Assembly (NCBI RefSeq): GCF_032586235.1 | Contig: NZ_JAWHTD010000005.1 | Span: forward strand, 124,001-188,000 | DNA from: Aestuariicoccus sp032586235 | Lineage (GTDB): Bacteria > Pseudomonadota > Alphaproteobacteria > Rhodobacterales > Rhodobacteraceae | Length of the DNA: 64,000 nucleotides | Direction: 5' to 3' | Shown: in pieces, positions 1 through 8,962 of the stretch | How the letters are laid out: the number at the start of each line of letters is the position of its first letter | How positions within the stretch are numbered: position 1 is the first letter of the stretch | Made by a program: the position numbers and the translations under genes | Notes under the pieces: model-generated | The model's input: the letters and a program-made list of their open reading frames with translations, nothing else | Databases searched by the model: none | What the model was told of the DNA's origin: nothing

Positions 1-278
1 AGTGTCGCGCCGGGCTTGAGATGGGGCGCGATCTCGCGCGCCACCACCTCCATCGCGCCGACGGGCACCGCCAGAACCACCAGATCGGCATCCCTGACCG
101 CATCCGCCAGCCTGTCGCACACCGTGTCGCAGAGCCCGATGCGCCGCGCGGTTTCCCGCGTCTCGGCCGAGCGGGCATAGCCGGTGACATGGCCCGCCAC
201 GCCGCGGCGCTTCATCGCCCAGAACATCGACGACGCGATCAGACCGAGCCCGATCAGAGCGACCCGCTGGTAGATCAT
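1..278 (-). CDS. tyrA: Prephenate/arogenate dehydrogenase, 5' part (cut by window edge)
   Basis: The reverse strand from the ATG at 276-278 reads as the N-terminal 92 or so residues of a TyrA-type dehydrogenase, which oxidatively decarboxylates prephenate or arogenate on the way to tyrosine. Visible are the Rossmann start ([19 protein letters not shown]), an arginine-rich segment expected to contact NADP or NAD, and the strand [14 protein letters not shown]. The 3' end lies beyond base 1. Its start overlaps the stop of hisC by 4 bases (ATGA), so the two are translationally coupled. The hisC-tyrA pairing fits a broad-substrate aminotransferase that may also act on prephenate or phenylpyruvate. 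The cofactor and the prephenate/arogenate choice cannot be read from this fragment. Confidence 0.85.
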   Translation of the reverse strand, partial: MIYQRVALIGLGLIASSMFWAMKRRGVAGHVTGYARSAETRETARRIGLCDTVCDRLADAVRDADLVVLAVPVGAMEVVAREIAPHLKPGAT

Positions 279-1372
279 CTTGCCCCCGCCTTGAACAGGC
301 CGATGCAATGGGCCACGCGGCGGCAGCTGGCCTCGTCGCCGACCGTGATCCGCAGCGCCGCGGGCAGCTTGTAGCCCGCGACCCGCCGCACGATGATCCC
401 TTGGCTTTGCAGGTAGGTGTCGCAGGCCTCGGCCTCGTCCTGCGACCCGAACCGCGCCAGCACGAAATTCGCCGTCGATGCGTCGGACGGCACGCCATGC
501 TCGGCCAGCGCCTCGGCCAGCCAGGCTCTGAGGCGGGTGTTCTCGGCGCGGCATTTCTCGGAATAGGCAATGTCGCGGACCGCCGCCTCGGCCGCCGCCA
601 GCGCAGTGCCCGAGAGGTTGAACGGCCCCCGGACGCGGTTGAGCACGTCGATCACATGCCGCGGTCCATAACCCCAGCCGACGCGCAGCCCGCCCAGCCC
701 GTAAAGCTTGGAGAAGGTCCGCGTCATCACGACATTCTCGCGTTCCTCAACCAGCGCCGCGCCGCCGTCATAGCCTTCGACGAATTCCGCATAGGCCCCG
801 TCCAACACCAGCAGCGTCTGCTCCGGCAGGCTTTCGGCCAGCCGCGTGATCTCGGCCAGGCCGATCATGGTTCCGGTCGGGTTGTTGGGGTTGGCGATGA
901 AGACCAGCCGCGTCTTGTCGGTGCAGGCCTCCAGGATGGCGTCCACATCGGTCACCCTTTCGCGTTCGCGCACCTCGACGGGCGTGGCCCCGGCGGCCAG
1001 CGCGCCGATGCGGTAGAGCGCAAAACCGTGTTCGGTATGGATCACCTCGTCGCCTGGCCCGGCATAGGCCTGGTTCAGAAACGCCAGAATCTCGTCGCTG
1101 CCGACGCCGCAGATGATGCGCTCGGCGTCCAGCCCGTGCACCTCGGCGATGGCCTTGCGCAGCGCGGCATGGTCGGTCGAGGGATAGCGGTGCAGCTCGT
1201 GCACCGACCGCTTCACCGCCTCCTGCGCGGCAGGCGACGGCCCGAACGGATTCTCGTTCGAGCTCAGCTTGATGATGTTCGACACGCCCTCGACATGCGA
1301 CTTCCCACCGACATAAAGCGAGATGTCCATGATGCCGGGCTGCGGTTCGATGCCAGCCATTTGCGTCCCCAC
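275..1372 (-). CDS. hisC: Histidinol-phosphate aminotransferase
   Basis: A 365-residue class II, fold-type I PLP aminotransferase that interconverts histidinol phosphate and imidazole acetol phosphate. The family opening [14 protein letters not shown] is near residue 10. [10 protein letters not shown] is at about 37-46, the substrate-loop [10 protein letters not shown] at 159-168, and the Schiff-base lysine is K222 in [15 protein letters not shown]. Length is normal. A second possible start is Met5 (MAGIEPQPG), which matches the usual N-terminus better; the longer start is kept because no ribosome site decides it. The stop overlaps the tyrA start (ATGA). With tyrA downstream it may serve tyrosine or phenylalanine synthesis as well as histidine, as known for HisC/AroJ-type enzymes; that part is inference. 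Confidence 0.9.
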   Translation of the reverse strand: MGTQMAGIEPQPGIMDISLYVGGKSHVEGVSNIIKLSSNENPFGPSPAAQEAVKRSVHELHRYPSTDHAALRKAIAEVHGLDAERIICGVGSDEILAFLNQAYAGPGDEVIHTEHGFALYRIGALAAGATPVEVRERERVTDVDAILEACTDKTRLVFIANPNNPTGTMIGLAEITRLAESLPEQTLLVLDGAYAEFVEGYDGGAALVEERENVVMTRTFSKLYGLGGLRVGWGYGPRHVIDVLNRVRGPFNLSGTALAAAEAAVRDIAYSEKCRAENTRLRAWLAEALAEHGVPSDASTANFVLARFGSQDEAEACDTYLQSQGIIVRRVAGYKLPAALRITVGDEASCRRVAHCIGLFKAGAR

Positions 1373-1497
1373 GCTATGCTTTGGAACTGTCTAGCCTTTG
1401 CCACCGGGCAAGACCAGCCTTCGGCGCGTCGCATCCGCCATCGGGCGGCATAAAAGCGCGCGGAAGCGCTCAATTTGGCAACGGCCTGTGGCGAGGG

Positions 1498-2790
1498 TCA
1501 GACCACGACCTCCAGCCGCTCCTGTTCGCCGACGTCGAACACGCGCTTGTAGCGCGCGATCTCCGAGGCCGGGCCCATCGCCTTGTTGGGATTGTCCGAC
1601 AGCTTGACCGTGGGCTTGCCCTCGGCGCTGACCGCCTTGCACACAAGGCTGAACGGCGCCAGCCGGTCGTCCGGCGTCAATCCGCGGAAATCGTTGGTCA
1701 AGAGCGTGCCCCAGCCAAAGCTGACCCGCACGCGCCCTGCGAATTGCTGCTGCAACTCGACGATCTTTTCCTCGTCCAGCCCGTCCGAGAAGATCACCAG
1801 CTTCTTCTTCGGATCCTCGCCGCGTTCCTTCCACCAGCGGATCGCGATTTCCGCCCCCGTCGCCGGATCGCCGCTGTCGATGCGGATGCCGGTCCATCCC
1901 GCCAGCCAGTCGGGCGCGCGTTTCAGGAAACCCTCGGTCCCGAAGGTGTCGGGCAGGATGATGCGCAGGTTGCCCTCGTGCTCTTCGTGCCAGTCGGCCA
2001 GCACGTCATAAGGCGCCTTGGCCAGCGCCGCGTCGCCCTCGGCCAGCGCGGCATAGACCATCGGCAGCTCATGCGCATTGGTGCCGATCGCCTCCATGTC
2101 GCGGTTCTTGGCGATGAGGCAGTTCGACGTGCCGACAAAGCTGTCGCCCAGCCCCTCGACCATCGCCTGCACGCACCAGTCCTGCCAGAGGAACGAATGC
2201 CGCCGCCGCGTTCCGAAATCGGCGATCCGCAATTCGGGAAAGGCGCGCAGGTGTTCGACCTTTTCCCAAAGCTTGGTCATCGCACGGGCATAGAGCACCT
2301 GAAGCTCGAACCGCCCCATATCGTTCAGAACCGCGCGGCCGCGCAACTCCATCAGCACGGCGAGCGCGGGGATCTCCCACAGCATCACCTCGGGCCATGC
2401 GCCTTCGAAGGTCAGCTCGTACTGATCGCCCACCCGCTCCAGGTGATAGGGCGGCAGGCGCAGGTTCTCGAACCAGTCCATGAAATCCGGGCGGAACATC
2501 TGGCGCTTGCCGTAAAAGGTGTTCCCCCGCATCCAGGTCGATTCCCCGCGCCTCAGCGACAAGGACCGGATGTGATCGAGCTGCTCTCGCAGCTCGCCCT
2601 CGTCGATCAGCTTGGCCAGCGGCACATGCTTGGACCGGTTGATGAGCGAAAACGTCACCTGCGTGTCTGGCTTGTTGCGAAAAACCGACTGGCACATCAA
2701 GAGCTTGTAGAAATCCGTGTCGATGAGCGACCGCACGATCGGGTCGATCTTCCACTTGTGGTTCCAGACACGGGTAGCGATATCGACCAT
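1498..2790 (-). CDS. pncB: Nicotinate phosphoribosyltransferase
   Basis: A 430-residue enzyme that joins nicotinate to PRPP, with ATP, to make nicotinate mononucleotide in the Preiss-Handler branch of NAD salvage. The N-terminal signature SLIDTDFYKLLMCQ and the internal GTSNCLIAKNRD are characteristic. The conserved histidine that is transiently phosphorylated in PncB is expected in the FGTRRRHSF segment near residue 195. The C-terminal half carries the barrel motifs FSDGLDEEKIVELQ and SFGWGTLLTNDF. Length is typical of proteobacterial PncB. It lies 116 bases downstream of the nicotinamidase gene on the same strand, so the two consecutive salvage enzymes probably share a transcript. Confidence 0.95.
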   Translation of the reverse strand: MVDIATRVWNHKWKIDPIVRSLIDTDFYKLLMCQSVFRNKPDTQVTFSLINRSKHVPLAKLIDEGELREQLDHIRSLSLRRGESTWMRGNTFYGKRQMFRPDFMDWFENLRLPPYHLERVGDQYELTFEGAWPEVMLWEIPALAVLMELRGRAVLNDMGRFELQVLYARAMTKLWEKVEHLRAFPELRIADFGTRRRHSFLWQDWCVQAMVEGLGDSFVGTSNCLIAKNRDMEAIGTNAHELPMVYAALAEGDAALAKAPYDVLADWHEEHEGNLRIILPDTFGTEGFLKRAPDWLAGWTGIRIDSGDPATGAEIAIRWWKERGEDPKKKLVIFSDGLDEEKIVELQQQFAGRVRVSFGWGTLLTNDFRGLTPDDRLAPFSLVCKAVSAEGKPTVKLSDNPNKAMGPASEIARYKRVFDVGEQERLEVVV

Positions 2791-2906
2791 TGGACTGTCC
2801 TGCGCGGCTCATGCCGTTTAACCAAAGCGTCCCCGCGGTTGCAAGCGACGCGGCACCGGTGCGGCCGGGCGGCGGGCCGGGATTTGCAGATCTTGGGCAG
2901 CGTCCC

Positions 2907-3500
2907 CTAGACCAGCGCGACCCCCGCCGCCGCCATCCCCTGCCGCGCGGCGTCAAGCGATCCATCGAGGTCGATGGCGCGGCACAGATCGGTCCGCACG
3001 GTCACGTCAAACCCCAGCTTCGCCGCATCCACCGCCGAGTAGTTCACACAGAAATCCGTAGCGAGCCCCACCAGCGTCAGCCGGTCGATCCCGCGGGTGC
3101 GCAGATATCCCTCCAGCCCCGTGGGCGTCTCGTGATCGTTCTCAAAGAACGCCGAATAGCTGTCGATGGCCGGGTTGTACCCCTTGCGGACGATCAGGTC
3201 GGCGCGGTCGCTGTCCAGATCGGCGTGAAACGCCGCGCCCTGCGATCCCTGCACGCAATGATCGGGCCAGAGCACCTGGGGCCCATACGTCATCTCGATC
3301 ATCTCCAGCGGCGCCTTGCCCGCGTGCTGCGAGGCAAAGGACGAATGGCCCGCCGGATGCCAGTCCTGGGTCAGGATCACCGCGTCGAATTCGGCCATCA
3401 GCGCGTTGATGGGCATCACGATCTCGTCCCCGCCGGTCACGGCCAGCGCGCCCCCGGGGCAGAAATCGTTCTGAACGTCGATAACGAGAAGTGCGTGCAT
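2907..3500 (-). CDS. pncA: Nicotinamidase
   Basis: A 197-residue isochorismatase-fold hydrolase that deamidates nicotinamide to nicotinate, feeding PncB next door. The catalytic triad is visible as D8 (VIDVQNDF), K106 (VRKGYNP) and C151 (GLATDFCVNYS). Metal ligands fit D46, H48 and H52 (TQDWHPAGH) plus H81 (WPDHCVQG). The cis-peptide segment precedes C151 as in other PncA proteins. Length is close to the family norm of about 190-215. The gene is divergent from trhO with a 97-base gap and upstream of pncB. The same enzyme class also hydrolyses the prodrug pyrazinamide, known from the family. Confidence 0.95.
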   Translation of the reverse strand: MHALLVIDVQNDFCPGGALAVTGGDEIVMPINALMAEFDAVILTQDWHPAGHSSFASQHAGKAPLEMIEMTYGPQVLWPDHCVQGSQGAAFHADLDSDRADLIVRKGYNPAIDSYSAFFENDHETPTGLEGYLRTRGIDRLTLVGLATDFCVNYSAVDAAKLGFDVTVRTDLCRAIDLDGSLDAARQGMAAAGVALV

Positions 3501-3597
3501 ATCCGGTCTCCCTCAGCTGGCACAGGCCTACCAGCCGCTCAGGCCGGGTCAAGCCCCGCATCTTGCGCAAAGCCGCGCACGGCAATAGACCGCGCGC

Positions 3598-4524
3598 ATG
3601 TTCACCGTCGCCGCGCTCTACCACTTCACACGATTCGACGACCCCGCCGCGCTGCAGGGCCCGCTGGCGGCACTTGGCCGCGCGGAAAAGATCACTGGCA
3701 CGCTGCTCTTGGCGCAGGAGGGGATCAACGGCACCATCGCCGGGCCGCGCGCCGGGATCGACGCGATGCTGGCCCACATCCGCGCGCTGCCCGGCTGCGC
3801 CGATCTCGAATGGAAGCTCTCTACCGCCGCCGAACGCCCCTTCGCCCGCCTCAAGGTGCGGCTCAAGCGCGAGATCGTGACCATGGGCCAGCCCGACGTC
3901 GATCCGCGCGCGGGCACCGGCCACTATGTCGCCCCCGCCGAATGGAACGCCCTGATCGCCAGCCCCGACGTCGCCGTGATCGACACCCGCAACGACTATG
4001 AGGTCGCCATAGGCACCTTCGACGGCGCCATCGACCCGCAAACCCAAAGCTTCCGTGACTTCCCCGCCTGGTGGGAGGAAAACAAGCACCGCTTCCACAA
4101 CAAAAAGATCGCGATGTTCTGCACCGGCGGCATCCGCTGCGAGAAATCCACCAACTACCTGCTGGGCCAGGGGGTGGACGAGGTCTATCACCTCAAGGGC
4201 GGCATCCTGAAATACCTCGAAGAGGTGCCCGAGGATCAAAGCACCTGGCACGGCGACTGCTTCGTCTTCGACGGCCGCGTGTCGGTCGGCCACGGGCTGC
4301 GCGAAGGCCCGCATGACCTTTGCCACGCCTGCCGCCGCCCGATCCTGCCCGCCGACCGCGACCGCCCGGAATACGAACACGGCGTGTCCTGCCACCTGTG
4401 CATCGACGAAACGTCGGACGACGACAAGGCCCGCTTCCGCGAACGCCAGAAACAGATCGCCCTGGCCCGCGCCCGCGGCGAACGCCACCTGCACGCGGAT
4501 GTCGACGACTTCGACACCCCCTGA
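3598..4524 (+). CDS. trhO: tRNA uridine(34) hydroxylase (rhodanese-type TrhO/YceA)
   Basis: A 308-residue protein of the TrhO family, which makes 5-hydroxyuridine at wobble position 34 of some tRNAs in an oxygen-dependent reaction. An N-terminal acylphosphatase-like domain covers about residues 1-95. The rhodanese domain (about 110-225) has the loop CTGGIRCEKS with cysteines at 175 and 181; C175 corresponds to the essential family cysteine. A C-terminal cysteine cluster (CHACRRP and CHLC, about 240-270) looks like a metal site and is usual for this family. It is a single rightward gene between divergent pncA and a convergent MFS gene, followed by an ATAAATA-CCGGGG element and hairpin. Confidence 0.92.
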   Translation: MFTVAALYHFTRFDDPAALQGPLAALGRAEKITGTLLLAQEGINGTIAGPRAGIDAMLAHIRALPGCADLEWKLSTAAERPFARLKVRLKREIVTMGQPDVDPRAGTGHYVAPAEWNALIASPDVAVIDTRNDYEVAIGTFDGAIDPQTQSFRDFPAWWEENKHRFHNKKIAMFCTGGIRCEKSTNYLLGQGVDEVYHLKGGILKYLEEVPEDQSTWHGDCFVFDGRVSVGHGLREGPHDLCHACRRPILPADRDRPEYEHGVSCHLCIDETSDDDKARFRERQKQIALARARGERHLHADVDDFDTP

Positions 4525-4537
4525 TCTTCTTCTTGGG

Positions 4538-4581
4538 ATAAATACTCCGGGGGGCTGCGCAGCAGCGGGGGCAGCGCCCCC
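4538..4581 (+). terminator. 3' element: ATAAATACTCCGGGG motif plus GC hairpin
   Basis: Just after the trhO stop, 4538-4554 reads ATAAATACTCCGGGGGG, followed by a short GC hairpin (arms 4567-4572 and 4576-4581, loop AGC). The same motif-then-hairpin order recurs at 10350-10390. The region separates convergent trhO and the MFS gene. There is no T-run, so termination is inferred from position and symmetry only. Confidence 0.5.
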
Positions 4582-4595
4582 TCCCCGGCCCGGCT

Positions 4596-5825
4596 TCAGG
4601 CGGCCAGCGCCCGTTCGGGGGCCGATGACCCGCCGCGCCCCCGGGTCACGATCCAGATCATGATCGCGATGTTGAAGCCGTTCCAGACGATGCCGTTGAC
4701 GAAGGCCCATTGGTAGCTGCCGGTCAGATCGTAGATCGCCCCCGACAGCCATCCGCCCAGGGCCATTCCCATGATCGTCATCATCAGCACAAAGCCGACC
4801 CGCGCCCCCGCCTCGCGCGCGGGCAGGTATTCGCGCACGATCACCGCATAGCTGGGCACGATCCCGCCCTGGCTCAGCCCGAATATCAGGCTGACGGCAT
4901 AGAGGCTGACCATCCCGCCCGCCGGCAGGTAGAGAAAGAGCGCGATGCATTGCAACGTCGATCCGATCAACAGCGTGCGCACCCCGCCCAACCGGTCCGC
5001 CAGCACGCCCGAGATCAGCCGCGATACCACGCCGCCGAACAGCATCAGCGACAGCATCTCGGCCCCCACCGCCGCGCCGAACCCCATGTCCACGCAAAGC
5101 GCGACGATATGCACTTGCGGCATGGACATGGCCACGCAGCAGCTGATCCCGGCGAACCCCAGCAGGAATTGCAGCTGGCGCGGGCTCAGCCCTGTGCCCC
5201 GGGCCCGCTGCGAGGCCACGCTTTCGGCCTGTGCCAGCGCCTCGGCCGGGACCCGGCGGCGCAACAGCAGCGACAGCGGCAGCACGATGGCCAGCGTCAG
5301 CATCGCCAGCGCGGTGTAGATCCACCGCCAGCCCGCATCGGCCGCCAGCCAGCCCAAAAGCACCGGCCAGATCGCGCCCGACAGGTAATTGCCCGACGCC
5401 GCGATGGCGACGGCGATGCCGCGCCTGCGCAGAAACCATTGCGAGATATCGGCGATCAGAGGGCCGAAACAGGACGCAGTACCAAAGCCGATCGCCAGCT
5501 GCACCAGGCTCAGCACCGCGATCGACGGGCTCAGCGCCGCCACCGCATAGCTCACCGCGATCAGCAGACCCGACGCGATCAGCGCCCAGGTCATGCCAAA
5601 GCGGTCCACCGCCCGGCCGATCAGCAGGTTGCCCAGCGCGAAACCGATCATTGTCGTCGTGTAGGGCAGCGCCGATTCGGCGCGGCCCGCGCCGAATTCC
5701 GCCTCGACCGCGGGCATGATGACGATGATCGCCCACATGCCGACATTGCCCATCACCGCGATGGTCAGCGTGACCGCAAGCCGGATCCACGAATAGCGGC
5801 TGTCGAAGGGGGACGTGTCGTTCAT
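4596..5825 (-). CDS. MFS transporter (oxalate/formate-antiporter-like)
   Basis: A 409-residue major facilitator protein with about twelve hydrophobic segments. The first repeat contains the loop 2-3 type motif GRAVDRFGMTW near residue 70, and the second repeat has the matching GVLADRLGGVRT near 265. The charged cytoplasmic middle loop (LLRRRVPAEALAQAE) lies near residue 190. Its appearance (WAIIVIMPAVEAEFGAGRAE, later QWFLRRRGIAVAIAASGNYLSG) resembles the monocarboxylate/oxalate-formate antiporter group, so a small organic acid is a plausible substrate. No neighbouring pathway gene fixes the substrate. It is divergent from the aldose epimerase gene (103-base gap). Confidence 0.8.
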   Translation of the reverse strand: MNDTSPFDSRYSWIRLAVTLTIAVMGNVGMWAIIVIMPAVEAEFGAGRAESALPYTTTMIGFALGNLLIGRAVDRFGMTWALIASGLLIAVSYAVAALSPSIAVLSLVQLAIGFGTASCFGPLIADISQWFLRRRGIAVAIAASGNYLSGAIWPVLLGWLAADAGWRWIYTALAMLTLAIVLPLSLLLRRRVPAEALAQAESVASQRARGTGLSPRQLQFLLGFAGISCCVAMSMPQVHIVALCVDMGFGAAVGAEMLSLMLFGGVVSRLISGVLADRLGGVRTLLIGSTLQCIALFLYLPAGGMVSLYAVSLIFGLSQGGIVPSYAVIVREYLPAREAGARVGFVLMMTIMGMALGGWLSGAIYDLTGSYQWAFVNGIVWNGFNIAIMIWIVTRGRGGSSAPERALAA

Positions 5826-5928
5826 GGCGGCACGCTACGCCGCCGCCCGCCGCCGCGATAGCCCAAATCGTCGACCCGTTTGAAAGGCCCGCCGCGATGG
5901 GGCACTCTGCCCCGGACTGGAGGGCATC

Positions 5929-6900
5929 ATGAGCGACCGGATCGAAACAACGACCCTGAGCGATGGCGACGTTTCCGTCACGGTGTTGTCCTTGGGCTGC
6001 GCCATATTCGACTGGCAGGTCGCGGGGCGGCGCGTGGTGCTGGGCCATGCCGAGCCCGAACATTACCGGCAGAACCCGGGGTCCATGGGCGCGGTCTGGG
6101 GTCGGGTTGCCAACCGCATCTCGAACGCGCGTTTCACGCTGGACGGCACCGAATACCCTCTGGCCGCGAACCAGGGGCCGCATATGCTGCACGGCGGCCC
6201 GGACGGCATCGGCAAGCGCAACTGGACGATGGAGCGTGACGGCGACCGCGCTTTGCGGCTGACATTGCACTCGCCGCATCTGGACCAGGGCTTTCCGGGC
6301 GCGGTGGATTTCACGGTCACGATGCGGCTGGACGGACATACCCTGCACTACGACATGCAGGCCCTGCCCGACCGCCCTACGCCGATCAACATGGTGCAGC
6401 ACAGCTATTTCAACCTTGCCTGCCATGGCACGGTGCGCGACCACATCCTGCGGCTCAACGCCTCGCATTACACGCCAACCCACAGCGATCTGATCCCCAC
6501 CGGCGACATCGCCGACGTGACCGGCACCAAGTGGGATTTCCGCAGCCCCCGTACCCTGGCCGACGCAGACCCCGAAGACGAGGGCTGGGACGGCAACCTG
6601 ATGTTCGACCCAGCCCAAGGCGACGCCCCGCAGGTCGAGCTGCGCACGCAGGACATGGGCCTGAAGCTCTGGACCGATCAGCCCGCAGTGCAGCTCTATT
6701 CCTCGATCTGGCTGGGCCCGGGTCCGACGCAGCGCCCCGATCAGCCGCATATGCGGTCGGGCGGGGTCTGCCTCGAGGCGCAGTATCCGCCGGACGCCGT
6801 CAATATTCCGGCGTTCGGGTCGATCATCCACACGCCCGACCGGCCCTACCGACAGCGCACCGCCATCGAAATCGCCCCCGTTCCGGCCCCTGGGTTTTAA
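5929..6900 (+). CDS. galM: Aldose 1-epimerase family protein
   Basis: A 323-residue galactose mutarotase-like beta-sandwich protein that would interconvert alpha and beta anomers of free sugars. Recognisable are GRVANRISNARFTLDG (about 62-77), the substrate-contact region ANQGPHMLHGG (about 82-92), the catalytic histidine in MVQHSYFNLA (about 156-165) and a late glutamate in TAIEIAPV that fits the general base. A strong ribosome site (GGAGGGC) precedes the ATG by 7 bases. The gene is 30 bases upstream of eutB on the same strand; whether that reflects function is unclear. The preferred sugar is unknown. Confidence 0.85.
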   Translation: MSDRIETTTLSDGDVSVTVLSLGCAIFDWQVAGRRVVLGHAEPEHYRQNPGSMGAVWGRVANRISNARFTLDGTEYPLAANQGPHMLHGGPDGIGKRNWTMERDGDRALRLTLHSPHLDQGFPGAVDFTVTMRLDGHTLHYDMQALPDRPTPINMVQHSYFNLACHGTVRDHILRLNASHYTPTHSDLIPTGDIADVTGTKWDFRSPRTLADADPEDEGWDGNLMFDPAQGDAPQVELRTQDMGLKLWTDQPAVQLYSSIWLGPGPTQRPDQPHMRSGGVCLEAQYPPDAVNIPAFGSIIHTPDRPYRQRTAIEIAPVPAPGF

Positions 6901-6930
6901 TCGCGGCGGCACTGTCCTAGTGTCGCGCGC

Positions 6931-7956
6931 ATGAAAATCGCTGCCGACAGACCTGCGGTCACGCTCGACCGGATCATGGCCGCCGCCCGCGTGCTGCTCG
7001 GCGTCGCCGATGCGACGCCCATGGTCCCCTCGCCGCATATGGAGGCGACTTACGGCCAGCCTTTCTGGCTCAAGCTGGAGAACATGCAGCCCATCGGGGC
7101 CTTCAAACTGCGTGGCGCGCTCAACGCCGTTGCCGCCCTGCCTGACGGTACGCGGGGCGTGACCTGCTGTTCCACCGGCAATCATGGCCGCGGGGTGGCC
7201 TATGCCGCACGGGCACGCGGGATCCCCGCGACGATCTGCATGTCCAACCTCGTGCCGCAGGCCAAGTTCGACGGGATCCGCGCGCTGGGGGCCGAGGTCC
7301 GCATCGTCGGTACCTCGCAGGATGATGCGCAGGTGGAATGCGAACGGCTGGTGGCCGAAGAGGGCTTTACCGAGATCTCGCCTTTCGACGATCCGCTTGT
7401 GATCGCCGGGCAAGGCACCATCGGGCTGGAGATCCTCGCCGCCGCACCCGACATCGACACGCTGCTGGTGCCCCTGTCGGGCGGCGGGCTGGCCGCCGGT
7501 GTGGCGAGCGCCGCCAAGGCCATCAACCCCGCGATCCGCGTCATCGGCATAAGTATGGACCGGGGTGCGGCGATGTACGAAAGCCTCAAGGCCGGCCATC
7601 CCGTCGAGGTCGAGGAGGTGCCCAGCCTCGCCGACAGCCTCGGCGGCGGCATCGGGCTGATGAACCGCCTGTCCTACCCGATCTGCCGCACCTTGCTGGA
7701 CGACGTGGTGATCGTGTCCGAAGAGGCCATCTATCGCGCCATGCAGACCCTTTATTACGAGGACCGCATCGTCGCCGAAGGGGCCTGCGTGGTCGGCATC
7801 GCCGCCGTGCAGACGGGCCGCGTTCAATTGACCGGGCCCACCGCCACGGTCATCACAGGGCGCAATGCCGACATGGATCTCTTCACCCGCGTCGTCACCG
7901 GGCAGGATGTGGTTCTGGGCGATCTGACACTCAGGGGGGCGCCTTATGCCGCATGA
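6931..7956 (+). CDS. eutB: EutB-type PLP dehydratase (hydroxyectoine utilisation / threonine dehydratase family)
   Basis: A 341-residue fold-type II PLP enzyme. The Schiff-base lysine is K59 in GAFKLRGALN, the phosphate-binding glycine loop is LVPLSGGGLAAG near residue 190, and the SSTGNHGRG-type loop is seen as CCSTGNHGRGVAYAA near 83. There is no C-terminal ACT domain, so this is a catabolic or single-domain dehydratase rather than biosynthetic IlvA. The overlapping downstream gene is EutC-like, and that pair is the hallmark of ectoine/hydroxyectoine utilisation, where EutB is proposed to dehydrate a hydroxylated intermediate. The close relative BhcB dehydrates beta-hydroxyaspartate, so that activity is a real alternative. 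Its last bases overlap eutC by 11. Confidence 0.72.
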   Translation: MKIAADRPAVTLDRIMAAARVLLGVADATPMVPSPHMEATYGQPFWLKLENMQPIGAFKLRGALNAVAALPDGTRGVTCCSTGNHGRGVAYAARARGIPATICMSNLVPQAKFDGIRALGAEVRIVGTSQDDAQVECERLVAEEGFTEISPFDDPLVIAGQGTIGLEILAAAPDIDTLLVPLSGGGLAAGVASAAKAINPAIRVIGISMDRGAAMYESLKAGHPVEVEEVPSLADSLGGGIGLMNRLSYPICRTLLDDVVIVSEEAIYRAMQTLYYEDRIVAEGACVVGIAAVQTGRVQLTGPTATVITGRNADMDLFTRVVTGQDVVLGDLTLRGAPYAA

Positions 7957-8932
7957 CATCCGGGTGGTGACGGAAACCGAATTGCGCGAGCTGGTGAAGC
8001 TCGACCTCGACCTTGTCAACGTGGTCGAACAGGCCTTCGTCGCGCTGGGACGCGGCGACGTGATCATGCCGCCGATCATGTCGATGGAGCTGCCACAGCT
8101 GAACGCCGAGGTGGACGCCAAGACCGCCTTTATCCCCGGCTTCGACGGCTTCGCGCTCAAGGTCAGCACCGGTTTTTTCGACAACCCCAAACGCGGGCTG
8201 CCCAGCCTCGGCGGCCTGATGACCCTGCTGTCGGCCACCGATGGCGCGGTGCGGGCGGTGTTCCTGGACAACGGCTTTCTGACCGACATGCGGACCGCCG
8301 CCGCGGGCGCCGTGGCCGCACGGCACCTTGCACCTGAAACGGTGACGACGGCGGGCGTGATCGGCACCGGCCTGCAGGCCCGGCTGCAAATGCGCGCCGC
8401 CCATCTGGTGCGCCCGTTCGAGCGCGTGCTGGTCTGGGGCCGCGATCTGGAAAAGGCCACGCTCTGCGCCGCCGATCTGGGCCGCGACATCGGCGTCGAG
8501 GCCGAGGTCTGCACCGACCCCGCCGTGCTGATGAAACGCGCGCAGCTGGTGGTCACCACGACCCCCAGCTTCACCCCCATCGTTCAGGCGGGCTGGCTGC
8601 ATCCCGAACTGCACATCACCGCCATGGGGTCGGACGCGCCCGACAAATGCGAACTTGCGCCCGAGGCGCTGGCCCGCGCCGATCTCTACGTCGCCGACAG
8701 CGCAGCCCAGGTCGAGACCCGGGGCGAATTGCGCACGGCGCTGGAAAGGGGGGTCTGGCCCGGCACCCCCGTCACCGAGTTGGGTCCGCTGATCCTCGGC
8801 GCGCAGCCGGGACGAAACAGCGCACGCGACACCACCATCGCCGATTTGACGGGCACCGGCGCACAGGATACCGCGATCGCGACACATGTGTTCGCACGGT
8901 TGGGGGATGCAGGCACCCTCATCTCCACCTGA
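7946..8932 (+). CDS. eutC: EutC-type imine reductase (ornithine cyclodeaminase/mu-crystallin family)
   Basis: A 328-residue NAD(P)-binding protein of the ornithine cyclodeaminase/mu-crystallin fold. The first half has the substrate-binding pattern FALKVSTGFFDNP (about 70-82), and the Rossmann loop GVIGTGLQARLQMRA lies near residue 135. In ectoine catabolism EutC acts after EutB on an imine-type intermediate; iminosuccinate reductase BhcD belongs to the same fold and is the main alternative. The ATG is preceded by CAGGGGGGC inside the eutB 3' end, indicating translational coupling. No EutD (ectoine hydrolase) or EutE (deacetylase) gene is present in this window, so the route cannot be completed here. 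Confidence 0.7.
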   Translation: MPHDIRVVTETELRELVKLDLDLVNVVEQAFVALGRGDVIMPPIMSMELPQLNAEVDAKTAFIPGFDGFALKVSTGFFDNPKRGLPSLGGLMTLLSATDGAVRAVFLDNGFLTDMRTAAAGAVAARHLAPETVTTAGVIGTGLQARLQMRAAHLVRPFERVLVWGRDLEKATLCAADLGRDIGVEAEVCTDPAVLMKRAQLVVTTTPSFTPIVQAGWLHPELHITAMGSDAPDKCELAPEALARADLYVADSAAQVETRGELRTALERGVWPGTPVTELGPLILGAQPGRNSARDTTIADLTGTGAQDTAIATHVFARLGDAGTLIST

Positions 8933-8962
8933 CCGGAATCGCACAAGGAAAAAGGACAGATC

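Noticed and set aside
3142..8580. A very long open frame on the minus strand (about 1800 codons) across trhO, the MFS, epimerase and eut genes
   Set aside because: It runs antisense to or out of frame with well-recognised proteins and its translation is Arg/Gly/Asp/Pro-rich without family motifs, a known effect of GC-rich codon bias. Only its pncA-frame and MFS-frame neighbours are real.
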